DNA of 14,972 nucleotides from Bacillota bacterium (GCA_012799255.1 JAAZLQ010000100.1:1-14972); one strand, 5' to 3'. Positions 1 to 7,433 are shown, numbered from the stretch's first letter. Program-made: numbers and translations. The notes: a model not told the origin generated them from the letters alone.

Positions 1-1087
1 GGGCATAAATAATATCAAGTAGGAAAATTGTAACGGCCAAAAGGTAAGCATAGATAACAGTGGTGGCTACAATTACGGGTGTATCGAATAGGTTAATCGC
101 TTGTTGGGTTAAGCGCCCAATTCCTGGCCAGTTAAATACTGTTTCAAATACAATGGCCCCAGTCCAGAGTCCAATAATCGTTAACATAAAGCTAGTAATG
201 ATGGTAGGTAGGGTAGGCCTTAGCACATAACGCCGTTCAATTTCTCGATCGGACAATCCCTTTGCCTTAGCCATCTCAACATAATCTTCGCTAGAGTAGA
301 TTAAGAAAAAGGTTCTGCGCGAGTAAGCACCGGAGAATACCGAAGAAATTAGTAGGGCTGTTACTGGTAAAATCATGTGTTTTAAGATGCTTATAGCACG
401 CAAAAAGATGTTTTGAGGTGGTGGTGCATCAACCATGCCGCCAAAGGGCAACCATCCCAGGACGGCAGCAAATATTAATATGAGAAACATTCCGTAAAAC
501 CATGCCGGTGCTGAACTGGTTGGTGCCATGGTAATAATAAACTTGTCTAGGAAACTACCATAACGACGCGAAAGAAATAGCCCCAAAGCCAGCGAGCTAA
601 AGAAGAGGAGAAGTTGACCAGTAGCCATCAACAGCAATGTTGGTCCTAAACGTTCACCTAAAATATTCCGAACTTGGCGTGATCCGCTGTCACTGAGTAA
701 GTAGTTAGCTGATCCCAAGTTGAGTGTAAGTCCATTCCACAGATACTCAAAACTTCTGACCATAAATGGCCGATCGAGTCCTAACTGCTCAATTTGAATT
801 GCGACCTGGGCTGCTTCAAGTTCTCGCCTTTCTTGGTTGGTCAAAAAGGTCATTTCCTGGTCAGCAGCCATCTGCATGGCGACCTGTTCTTTAATTTGGC
901 CTATGCGCATTTGGTCTACATAGCCTCCACCATTAGCGATGAGGATGGCTAGATAGACTCCAATAGTAATAGTAACGAGCAAGGTCAGTCCCCGAACGAG
1001 TACGTACTTTAGTACGCGATTGAGACTGCTCAATCTGCGTTGACGTTCGACTGCAGATTGTCCTTGCGCAGTTTCAATGTTTAGCAT
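1..1087 (-). CDS. ABC transporter permease, DppB/OppB type (partial, C-terminus beyond window)
   Basis: Inner-membrane permease subunit of a peptide/oligosaccharide-type ABC importer, partner of the binding protein encoded just upstream. I translated 362 residues from the ATG at 1087; no stop occurs before the window edge. The start is supported by GGGAGG on the minus strand about 9 bases upstream. A first membrane segment lies near residues 28-51, then a long polar loop to about residue 140, then further hydrophobic segments near 148-173, 187-213, 236-255, 293-318 and 338-361. The permease family's EAA loop is present (YVEMAKAKGLSDREI, about 269-283), as are the GLDRP motif at 103-107 and NWPGIGR near 319-325. 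The loop between the first two membrane segments is some 25-30 residues longer than in E. coli DppB, and there are about 25 extra residues before the first segment. A second permease and ATPases would be expected beyond the left edge (inference). Confidence 0.93.
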   Translation of the reverse strand, partial: MLNIETAQGQSAVERQRRLSSLNRVLKYVLVRGLTLLVTITIGVYLAILIANGGGYVDQMRIGQIKEQVAMQMAADQEMTFLTNQERRELEAAQVAIQIEQLGLDRPFMVRSFEYLWNGLTLNLGSANYLLSDSGSRQVRNILGERLGPTLLLMATGQLLLFFSSLALGLFLSRRYGSFLDKFIITMAPTSSAPAWFYGMFLILIFAAVLGWLPFGGMVDAPPPQNIFLRAISILKHMILPVTALLISSVFSGAYSRRTFFLIYSSEDYVEMAKAKGLSDREIERRYVLRPTLPTIITSFMLTIIGLWTGAIVFETVFNWPGIGRLTQQAINLFDTPVIVATTVIYAYLLAVTIFLLDIIYA

Positions 1088-1122
1088 TTCCTATACCTCC
1101 CGGTATTGATCTGGAACAGAGA

Positions 1123-1151
1123 AGCGAGGGCGTGGACTCCACGCCCTCGCT
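1123..1151 (-). terminator. Intercistronic hairpin between binding-protein and permease genes
   Basis: A perfect 14-base inverted repeat with one central base (AGCGAGGGCGTGGA and its complement); in RNA the loop would open to about 5 bases. It lies between the binding-protein stop (1183) and the permease ribosome binding site. The minus-strand bases after the stem (TCTCTGTTCC) are only mildly U-rich, so it more likely works as a leaky terminator or as an mRNA 3'-end stabiliser than as a full stop. That would give more binding protein than permease, which is common in importer operons. Confidence 0.75.
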
Positions 1152-1182
1152 CATCAAATATGGCGTTGTTATCTAGTTCTCC

Positions 1183-3690
1183 CTAGGGTAGTGTCACGAA
1201 TGTGTGTCCACCGAAAGTAGCGCTAGCTACAAGTGTTGGGAGGACAATTGCTTCGATGGTGTTGGAACCGACAGGCAACGCAGCTGTTTGTTCCGCAGTC
1301 AATACGATTTCAAACAAGCCATCAGCAACTGGAGTTGCATAACCGCTGGCTGCAACGTTGCCGTTAGCATCCAGAACGATGTACTTCACTTCTTGAATGA
1401 ATTCCATCTCGTAGGGCTCGCCTGCGAAGGTGATCTCAACATCGAATGCCATTTCGTTACCAGCTCTTACACGGCTTGGGCCGCTTACTTCTACTTCGGC
1501 AATCCGTGGTTGGTCGAACATAGACCACTTATCGGCTGGTTCAGAGTAGTTCTCGTAACGTTTCAAGTGAACTACCTTTTCGGTTGGATAAACTGCTTCA
1601 AGATACATTGGTCCGTTACCAATCCAGAAGTGATTCTTGGCTTGGTACCATGCTTTAGCATTAGCGTAACGAGCAGCAACTTCTTCCTCAGGAATGAATT
1701 GGCTTAGGAAGTCTGCGTATGGAAGATAGTTGTTCTCAATAGCATAGTCTAACCATTTGTCTAGGATAGGCAAGCTTGGTCCCATGTTAAAGCCCATGTG
1801 CTCAACATCTAGAGCAGTGGCCTTGGAAACGCTAAATGCTAACTCTCCAGCCTTCTCAGCTAATTGACCCAGAGCAAGGGTATGCCATGGTTGTGCGCCG
1901 TAGTTGAAGAGAGGAGCAAAGTAGTCGTTGATATTCAACTCAGCATCAATGTACCACGAATCTGACCAGAATTCTAGTACAAGCGGCTCAAGAGTTACAA
2001 TTCTCCAGCCACGAGCATTGTTAGCAGCAGTCTTGGTAACAGCTTCTGCTGATGGGTCGAAAATGTCACTTCCGGTAAAGCCGCGATCCCAGTCTAGGAT
2101 AACTGGAACTAAGACGTCACCGATAGTATATGGGCTACCATCGTGCCAAGTTACGGTTTCAAACAAGTCATCTCTGTAATGAACAATGGTATGGCGTTTG
2201 GCTGTAATGCCTTCTGGATATTTCTCGGCAACAGTAACCATGCGTCCAAGGTCGCCATCCCAATAGAGCCAAGCGTCACCAGGAACAAGAATGCCGCCAA
2301 GACCGTCTTCGGATGGAGCGTGTGGCAACTCTATACCTTCGACGAACTCTAGGGTTAACCAGTCTGTGTCAGGAGATTTCGCAACTGGTAAGCCTTCTAC
2401 TACAGTGATCTCGGCAAACTTCGCACGATGAGGAATGCGGCTACCTGTAAATGGGTTGCTGATGAAACCACGGTCAAAGGTAGCTCTCATTGGTAACTGG
2501 TCAAAGGATTGGTTAGAACCAGCGATAGCATTCCATGGGTCAACGAGAAGTTGCTGAGCACCAATTCTAATTTCACCGCCGATTTCGTCACCACGGCGAA
2601 GTGTGCTTGGCCAGAGTGGAGTACTACCCATACCTTGAGCCAAGTCAGCAGCTACGTTCACGTCAGCACGACGTGCTAGGTAAGAAATGGTGTCAACAGT
2701 ATAGATACGAGGCGAATCTTCCAAACCGAGTTCGAGAGCTCTGGAGAAGAGAGCGTTTCTTTCTTCGATAGAAGAGAACTTCTTGTAGTAGAGACGCTCA
2801 ATGATTTCTTCAAACTCTGGAGTTGGTTTGTATTCTTGCCAGAGAGTGTAGGACATGCCTTGAGGGCTGTACATTTGACGGAAAATGTGTCCTTGATCCC
2901 TGTAAACTTCACCTGCTACCCAACCGCCGGTGTAAATGTGCCATAGTCCCAACCAAGGATCGCTAGAAACCCAAATTGGGGAAGCTTCAGCAGCGGTACG
3001 GTATTCAACAGTAGCGGTTAGACCGAGAGCTGTTAGTTGATCAGCGACATAGTCACCAACGGAAGCGCGTTGGTCTTCGCTTCTAGCTAGAATAATAATT
3101 TCGATAGGTTGGCCGTTATAATGCCATTTGCCATTAACAAGCTTGGCACCGTCTTCCATCATTTCAGTTTGGATTACTTCTTTAGCTAACTCGAAATTAT
3201 AAGCATATTTTGCTTCAAGACCCCGGGTGGTTTCTACAACGCGGGAGTAGTCTACGTAATTTCGGTTAAGCATGGTGAGTTTTCCAATGGCTAAGCCGCC
3301 ATAGAGTTCTTGAGCAATGTAATCACGGTCGAGAAGCCAGTTCATTGCTTCACGAATCTTACGGTTACCAAATGGATTGTAACGTCCATCTTCGAACTCA
3401 GGACCTACTACGTTAAAGGTGAGTTCGCTATAGGATCCGTATGTTTGGTAGTAGTCGAGATTTGGATCGCTAAGAATTGTGGCGAAAGGAACTGGTTGAC
3501 TTGAAGTTGATGCATAAACATCAAGGTCACCGGCTTGTAAACGGGTGACAGCAGTAGTGATCGATGGCTCTTGAACGAGAATAACATCGTCAACCCATGT
3601 TCCCATTCTTTGTTCGGCAAACGCAACTGCAGACAAAACAACGAGTAATGCTATCGCCAAGAAAGCGATGCGTGTCTTACGATTAAACAA
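1183..3690 (-). CDS. Large family-5 extracellular substrate-binding protein with apparently circularly permuted domain order
   Basis: Captures solute outside the membrane for the downstream permease. 835 residues against roughly 500-600 for the SBP_bac_5 family. The start is TTG at 3690, backed by AAGGAAGGTG at 3698-3707 and by a signal peptide directly after it (MFNRKTR, hydrophobic core 8-24, likely cut after AFA at 23-25). There is no lipobox, and no cysteine anywhere in the protein. Residues 31-60 (WVDDVIL, LQAGDLDVYA) match what normally lies in the middle of the family. Residues 105-135 (NPFGNRKIREAMNWLLDRDY) and 290-330 match its C-terminal half. Only then come typical N-terminal elements: GGEIRIG and DPWNAI at 371-389, the WHDGSPYTIGDV motif at 515-526, and a GNGPMYLEAVYP segment at 691-702 resembling GTGPY. 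Residues about 736-835 form an added beta-rich, Ig-like tail. The ligand cannot be predicted. Confidence 0.93.
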   Translation of the reverse strand: MFNRKTRIAFLAIALLVVLSAVAFAEQRMGTWVDDVILVQEPSITTAVTRLQAGDLDVYASTSSQPVPFATILSDPNLDYYQTYGSYSELTFNVVGPEFEDGRYNPFGNRKIREAMNWLLDRDYIAQELYGGLAIGKLTMLNRNYVDYSRVVETTRGLEAKYAYNFELAKEVIQTEMMEDGAKLVNGKWHYNGQPIEIIILARSEDQRASVGDYVADQLTALGLTATVEYRTAAEASPIWVSSDPWLGLWHIYTGGWVAGEVYRDQGHIFRQMYSPQGMSYTLWQEYKPTPEFEEIIERLYYKKFSSIEERNALFSRALELGLEDSPRIYTVDTISYLARRADVNVAADLAQGMGSTPLWPSTLRRGDEIGGEIRIGAQQLLVDPWNAIAGSNQSFDQLPMRATFDRGFISNPFTGSRIPHRAKFAEITVVEGLPVAKSPDTDWLTLEFVEGIELPHAPSEDGLGGILVPGDAWLYWDGDLGRMVTVAEKYPEGITAKRHTIVHYRDDLFETVTWHDGSPYTIGDVLVPVILDWDRGFTGSDIFDPSAEAVTKTAANNARGWRIVTLEPLVLEFWSDSWYIDAELNINDYFAPLFNYGAQPWHTLALGQLAEKAGELAFSVSKATALDVEHMGFNMGPSLPILDKWLDYAIENNYLPYADFLSQFIPEEEVAARYANAKAWYQAKNHFWIGNGPMYLEAVYPTEKVVHLKRYENYSEPADKWSMFDQPRIAEVEVSGPSRVRAGNEMAFDVEITFAGEPYEMEFIQEVKYIVLDANGNVAASGYATPVADGLFEIVLTAEQTAALPVGSNTIEAIVLPTLVASATFGGHTFVTLP

Positions 3691-4005
3691 TATTAGTCAC
3701 CTTCCTTATAAATAGTAGTTGAACAACACGAAACCATTAGTCGCCGACCCCAAATTTCAGCGATCACCCCCCCATTTCAGTCCGTGCTTTACGATTCTGC
3801 AATTTAAACCTGGTAAAGCTTGCGAATGTACTTCCACCTCTGTGGCGAATTTCCTTCTTTAATGTTCTAAAATGTGAGATATTCGACCTTAATCTGTTGT
3901 AATAATTTAGAGGTTTAGCTATAAAATCCTGCTAAGAAAACGTTTAATTTTTAAATAAATTGCAAACCGCCAGGTTGAAAGCCCGATGGGGAAGGCTTTT
4001 GGGAA
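3691..4005. other. Intergenic region upstream of the ABC importer genes
   Basis: About 315 bases between the TTG start of the binding-protein gene and the stop of the minus-strand ATP-grasp gene. It must hold the importer's promoter unless transcription reads through from 4006-5019. I found no convincing -35/-10 pair on the minus strand; the best is TTGCAG, 17 bases, TGAAAT, which is weak. The part from about 3880 to 3960 is AT-rich. A 13-base imperfect direct repeat is listed separately. No RNA gene or small ORF with a ribosome binding site is apparent. Confidence 0.5.
3748..3780. repeat. 13-base direct repeat with 20-base period, possible operator
   Basis: CCCCAAATTTCAG at 3748-3760 recurs as CCCCCCATTTCAG at 3768-3780, with 11 of 13 identical positions and a period of exactly 20 bases, about two helical turns. 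It lies 58-90 bases upstream of the TTG start of the binding-protein gene, where a regulator of the importer could bind. The function is inference; there is no adjacent regulator gene. Confidence 0.35.
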
Positions 4006-5019
4006 TTAGGTGGTAGCCAGGTGCAGTGCATAGCGTAGTGGTTGTTCGTAGATTGCTGACATGAGCTGGGGCTGCCCTAAGGACCCAAACAAGCTTTTCA
4101 TGGGTTTGGCATTAAGCTCAATGATCCAAGTTTTCGCCTGTTGATCTAGGCCGAAGTCGACACTCAGTTCACCAAGTGACCCAAAGGGTTCTTCCAGAGA
4201 CCGCGCCGCCTCAATACTGATTCTTTCTAGTTCTGACATAATGTCGTCTGCTGGAAAAACCTTTTTCAGTGTATCTTGGGCCGAGACGATTGCATGACAA
4301 ATGTTGGTGACGTACGAATATCGTAAAGCTAGGCGAGTTAATGCTCCCGAAACTTGCCAGTCGCCTTGTCCGTCCTTTTGCAACAGCAAGCGTACGTCGA
4401 AGATTCTGCCGTCGAAAGTGGCTAGGGGGATGAATTTTTGTAATAGGAAATCTTTCTTGGTTAGGACTTCAAGTCCTGCAAGAAGATTATGCCAGGAATG
4501 AAAGGATGCGACAGGAGACTTGGTACCTTGGTGAAGATGATAAATACCTTGCTTTACCTTCAGCAAGTAGATTTCTTTGCCGCATTGTCCCCTTGCGGGT
4601 TTTAGAATGACCTCACCGAAACTACCTAGGAAGTCTTTTAGATGCTCAGGGTCATAGGGGACTGTATTTGGTAAATGGGACTTTAGTGCAGAGCTGGCTA
4701 GAGCTTCATGTGTTTTCCATTTGTCAAACCGGGTAATGTGGTTGAATACCTTATTCTTTCCAATAATAAGTTCTAGTCGGTTAATTACTTTTGGTTTTGG
4801 TCCGTAGTAACGATTGTATATAGCTTTGGGAATTGGAACTGTGGAGGGCACCCATTCATGACCGTTGTAAAGGAGTGCATCAACTTCATTGGTTTGCCAG
4901 TTGATTCTATTAGGAGTAACTACAACTAAGTCGATATTCACGTTAACAGCAGCGGTTTGGTATCCCTCGATAGGGCGGAAGAAGGGGGTTAAGAGCCCAA
5001 TTTGCGCCTTTGCAGTCAT
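4006..5019 (-). CDS. YheC/YheD-family ATP-grasp protein (spore-coat-associated type)
   Basis: 337 residues resembling the YheC/YheD family, whose Bacillus members are associated with the endospore coat and carry an ATP-grasp fold; the reaction they catalyse is unknown to me. Visible landmarks are AIYNRYYG near 66-73, the ATP-binding glycine-rich segment ILKPARGQCGKEI near 138-150, FDVRLLLQK near 207-215, a TRLALR/VTN region near 228-239, and the metal-binding IIELNAKP near 299-306, all in the family's order. I chose the ATG at 5019 because GGAGG (5028-5032) stands 8 bases before it. A TTG five codons upstream (5034) would overlap that site. No signal peptide or membrane segment is seen. It is divergent from the small gene at 5190. 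No convincing terminator follows the stop; a 6-base stem at 3978-3999 lacks a T-run. Confidence 0.88.
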   Translation of the reverse strand: MTAKAQIGLLTPFFRPIEGYQTAAVNVNIDLVVVTPNRINWQTNEVDALLYNGHEWVPSTVPIPKAIYNRYYGPKPKVINRLELIIGKNKVFNHITRFDKWKTHEALASSALKSHLPNTVPYDPEHLKDFLGSFGEVILKPARGQCGKEIYLLKVKQGIYHLHQGTKSPVASFHSWHNLLAGLEVLTKKDFLLQKFIPLATFDGRIFDVRLLLQKDGQGDWQVSGALTRLALRYSYVTNICHAIVSAQDTLKKVFPADDIMSELERISIEAARSLEEPFGSLGELSVDFGLDQQAKTWIIELNAKPMKSLFGSLGQPQLMSAIYEQPLRYALHLATT

Positions 5020-5027
5020 GACGACAA

Positions 5028-5032
5028 CCTCC
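5028..5032 (-). promoter_or_regulatory. Ribosome binding site that fixes the start of the ATP-grasp gene
   Basis: GGAGG on the minus strand, 8 bases before the ATG at 5019. It favours that ATG over the in-frame TTG at 5034, whose second codon is part of the same GGAGG. Confidence 0.8.
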
Positions 5033-5189
5033 AATTCTGGGATTAGTGCATAGTACTTTCTAAACTGTCTATTGCGCTAGCTCCAGGCTCCTAATTTGGT
5101 AAAGTTGCGTTATCCTCAGATTTTTAGTGTTTCAGTACCATGCCCATAGAGTCGTTCTCTTCATATAGTGAGGCAAAGGAGGGATTGTG

Positions 5190-5444
5190 ATGGGGCTTAG
5201 AAATGTGTGTTGCAGATGTCCAGAGTCTTGGGCGAACTTTATTAATGAATGGGTGTATATTGTTCTCGACAATGATGATCAAGTTTTGTTTGATACACAA
5301 TGGCAACTAAGGCAAGTACAAGAAACTTATCTAGTCTTCAGGAGACCGGTAGCTGACTTGGATGGATTCCAAAGGGCAATCATCCCCTGTCAGCATATTG
5401 TGGCATTAGTTCAAGCGCCACCTCCGCCACTGATCAATGGGTAG
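5190..5444 (+). CDS. Small cysteine-bearing protein of unknown function
   Basis: 84 residues, not recognised. The ATG at 5190 follows AAAGGAGGG (5175-5183) at good spacing; a GTG one codon earlier (5187) is possible but closer than usual to the ribosome binding site. The N-terminus holds a tight cysteine group (VCCRCP, residues 6-11), the middle is rich in acidic and aromatic residues (NEWVYIVLDNDDQVLF), a further Cys-Gln-His occurs near residue 68, and the C-terminus ends in PPPPLING. There is no signal peptide or membrane segment. A strong ribosome binding site, ordinary codon use and a terminator directly downstream support it as a real single gene. It is transcribed divergently from the ATP-grasp gene. 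The cysteines could bind metal, or the protein could be a spore-associated or modified small protein; neither is shown. Confidence 0.68.
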   Translation: MGLRNVCCRCPESWANFINEWVYIVLDNDDQVLFDTQWQLRQVQETYLVFRRPVADLDGFQRAIIPCQHIVALVQAPPPPLING

Positions 5445-5464
5445 GCAACTAGAAAAAATACTTG

Positions 5465-5493
5465 AATCCATCCGTGAGGGTGGGTTCTTTTTT
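5465..5493 (+). terminator. Rho-independent terminator after the small gene
   Basis: A nine-pair stem with two G-U pairs (AATCCATCC / GGGTGGGTT) and a GTGA tetraloop, followed by CTTTTTT. It ends transcription of the small gene. It also shows that the next gene's coding region does not begin at the in-frame TTG at 5462, which would place the terminator inside the coding sequence. Confidence 0.82.
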
Positions 5494-5513
5494 GGATGTT
5501 AATGTGGTAGACT
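5485..5513 (+). promoter_or_regulatory. Possible promoter of the acetyltransferase gene
   Basis: TGG-TAGACT at 5505-5513 resembles an extended -10 element (TGn plus a 4/6 match to TATAAT), with a poor -35 (TTCTTT, 5485-5490) 17 bases upstream. It sits between the preceding terminator and the ATG at 5555, where a promoter is needed, but the match is weak. Confidence 0.35.
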
Positions 5514-5554
5514 ATGGGCGATCAACAACAATTGCAAGGTGGATTGGTAGATGC

Positions 5555-6157
5555 ATGTCGTTTTTTAATAGGTTTCCCGTATTGGAAACAGAGAGGCTGG
5601 TGCTGCGCCAACTAAGGTACGAAGACGGATCAGACATTCAGGCTTATTTTAATGAAGATTTAGCTAAGTTCTATGATTGGTGGCCTAAAACCTTGGCAGA
5701 TGGTCGTGGGTTTGTGCGCTTCTTTAAAACGGGCTACCAGGAAGAACAATCCATTCGGTGGGGAATAACCCTAAAGCCAAACGATAAGGTTATTGGAACC
5801 CTAGGCTTTAGCGATTTTGACCATTTTTCCAGGGCAGAGCTTGGTTACGAACTATCAATGGACTATCAGCATAAAGGGATCATGGCTGAGGCTTTGAAAG
5901 CGATTATCCCTTTTGGGTTTAATGAAATTGAAATGCACCGTATTCAAGCCTCGGTTTTTCCCGAAAACGACGCTTCTATTCGACTTTTAGAAAGATTTGG
6001 TTTTAGGCGCGAAGGAGTTCTGCGTCAATACACCTATATCAAGCATCGTGATGCTTGGGAGGATTGTCTAGTGATGGCGCTACTCAAAAGCGAGTGTGAT
6101 CCGGCCCTGTTAAACGGTACAACTTATTCACTAGTACAGGACATACATGCTAACTAA
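5555..6157 (+). CDS. GNAT acetyltransferase, RimJ/RimL-like
   Basis: 200-residue acetyl-CoA-dependent N-acetyltransferase, probably acting on a protein N-terminus or a small amine. The family opening is clear (FPVLETERLVLRQL, residues 7-20). Next come a beta strand with GTLGFSDFD (81-89), GYEL (97-100), the acetyl-CoA loop QHKGIMAEAL (105-114; methionine where glycine or alanine is usual), then HRIQASVFPENDASIRLLER (128-147) and GFRREG (149-154). I start at the ATG at 5555 because homologous proteins begin at about this point and because a terminator and probable promoter lie just upstream. The ribosome binding site is mediocre (AAGGTGG at 5536-5542, 12 bases away). It is monocistronic and ends at a shared bidirectional terminator. 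The substrate is unknown. Confidence 0.87.
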   Translation: MSFFNRFPVLETERLVLRQLRYEDGSDIQAYFNEDLAKFYDWWPKTLADGRGFVRFFKTGYQEEQSIRWGITLKPNDKVIGTLGFSDFDHFSRAELGYELSMDYQHKGIMAEALKAIIPFGFNEIEMHRIQASVFPENDASIRLLERFGFRREGVLRQYTYIKHRDAWEDCLVMALLKSECDPALLNGTTYSLVQDIHAN

Positions 6158-6169
6158 TTAGGTACAAAT

Positions 6170-6200
6170 AAGGCCACTGGCGGTTTTCTCCAGTGGCCTT
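6170..6200. terminator. Bidirectional terminator between convergent acetyltransferase and mdeA genes
   Basis: A perfect 11-pair stem, AAGGCCACTGG / CCAGTGGCCTT, with a 9-base loop. On the plus strand it is followed by TTCTTCC, on the minus strand by ATTTGTACC. It lies 12 bases past the plus-strand stop and 6 past the minus-strand stop, so it serves both genes. Confidence 0.88.
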
Positions 6201-6206
6201 TTCTTC

Positions 6207-7400
6207 CTATAATGTATCTAAGACTACTTTAAGATCTTGAATGATGTCCTCTGCATCCTCTAATCCTACTGATAAACGAACTAGACCATCCGTGATTCCA
6301 TACGCCGCTCGTTCTTCCGGGGAATAAGTCGAGTGGGTCATGGATGCTGGGTGTTGAATTAGAGTCTCCGTATCGCCAAGACTTACGGCAAGAGTACAGA
6401 GGCTAACATTGTCCATCAGGGAAACTCCGGCTCCTACGCCGCCCTTCAGTTCAAAGGCAATCATGCCTCCGGGCAAGTACATTTGCTCTTTGGCTAAGTC
6501 ATACTGCGGAAAACTGGGTAGACCTGGATAGAGTACTCGGTCAACTGCAGGATGTTGTTCCAAAAACTCTGCGACCTGTTGGGCATTAGCGGAGTGCTTT
6601 TCCATACGCAAAGAAAGTGTTTTGAGTCCGCGGCAAATAAGATATGCATCAAAGGGGCTGAGAACTGATCCAGTCATGTCCTTGACGCCGAAATAACGAA
6701 CTTGATCAATGAATTCTTGTTTCCCTACGACGATGCCTGCAATTACATCTCCATGTCCATTGAGGTACTTGGTTGCAGAATGTAAGACAACGTCTGCGCC
6801 CAACTCAATTGGCCTCTGGAGATATGGTGTGCAATAAGTATTGTCGACAAAGACTAAGCAGTTAGGGATTTTGTGGGCTAGCTCACTGATCTTTCGAATG
6901 TCCGCTAGAGTCATGGTGGGGTTGGCGGGACTCTCAATGTAAACAACTTTGGTGTTGGGCCTTAAGGCAGCCTCCACTTCTTTTAGGTTGCTTAGATCAA
7001 CGAAGGTTGTCTCCACACCGAATTTCTGGACCCCGTGGGCTAAAAAAGCAAAGGTACAACCATATATGGCTTGACCGGCAATCACGTGATCACCTGGTTC
7101 CAGTACACTCCACAAGGCGGATGTGATGGCTCCCATGCCAGATCCCGTGGCTAAAGCAGCCTCTGCACCCTCCAACAGGGCTACTTTTTGCTCCAATTCG
7201 GTGGAGTTGGGGTTACCAAGTCGGGTGTAGATATAACCCTGTTCTTCTAAAGCAAAACGCTTCGCACCTTGCTGAGCAGATTCAAAGGTGAAAGTGGAAG
7301 CCTGATAGATGGGGGTGACCAATGCCCCTGCGCTGTTAGTGGAATGGCCTCCGTGGATTGCTTTAGTAGAAAACCCCATTTTTTTATTATTTGTCGTCAT
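6207..7400 (-). CDS. mdeA: Methionine gamma-lyase
   Basis: 397-residue PLP enzyme of the Cys/Met metabolism family, cytosolic, splitting methionine into methanethiol, ammonia and 2-oxobutyrate. Similarity to the Pseudomonas putida enzyme runs end to end. The PLP lysine is K211 in [11 protein letters not shown], and D186 sits in VDNTYC. Y58 and R60 (YTRLGNP) hold the cofactor phosphate from the partner subunit. The features that separate methionine gamma-lyase from cystathionine gamma-lyase and gamma-synthase are present: the active-site cysteine in YGCTFAF (C115) and the K240-D241 pair in VKDMTG. The start ATG follows GGAGGG at about 7 bases. A single-gene unit with its own promoter and terminator. 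It gives a route for methionine catabolism to 2-oxobutyrate and volatile thiol. No SAM riboswitch leader fits in the short upstream region. Confidence 0.94.
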   Translation of the reverse strand: MTTNNKKMGFSTKAIHGGHSTNSAGALVTPIYQASTFTFESAQQGAKRFALEEQGYIYTRLGNPNSTELEQKVALLEGAEAALATGSGMGAITSALWSVLEPGDHVIAGQAIYGCTFAFLAHGVQKFGVETTFVDLSNLKEVEAALRPNTKVVYIESPANPTMTLADIRKISELAHKIPNCLVFVDNTYCTPYLQRPIELGADVVLHSATKYLNGHGDVIAGIVVGKQEFIDQVRYFGVKDMTGSVLSPFDAYLICRGLKTLSLRMEKHSANAQQVAEFLEQHPAVDRVLYPGLPSFPQYDLAKEQMYLPGGMIAFELKGGVGAGVSLMDNVSLCTLAVSLGDTETLIQHPASMTHSTYSPEERAAYGITDGLVRLSVGLEDAEDIIQDLKVVLDTL

Positions 7401-7433
7401 TCTTTTCCCTCCGTTTTACAACCTGCTAACTTT

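Noticed and set aside
1204..1707. Open frame of 167 codons on the plus strand
   Set aside because: It lies wholly opposite the binding-protein gene, has unusual composition rich in Cys, Phe and Trp, and lacks a ribosome binding site. It is a shadow of the real gene.
3978..3999. Small inverted repeat (AAAGCC / GGCTTT) after the ATP-grasp gene
   Set aside because: Only six pairs with a 10-base loop and no T-run on the minus strand; not convincing as a terminator.
4006..5034. TTG start at 5034 for the ATP-grasp gene
   Set aside because: Its codons overlap the GGAGG that serves the ATG at 5019, and the TTG itself has no upstream ribosome binding site.
5462..5554. In-frame upstream extension of the acetyltransferase from TTG 5462
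   Set aside because: It would run through a rho-independent terminator and a probable promoter, and family members start near the ATG at 5555.
7401..7433. SAM or T-box riboswitch upstream of mdeA
   Set aside because: The promoter lies so close to the ATG that the leader is only about 25-30 bases, too short for either element.
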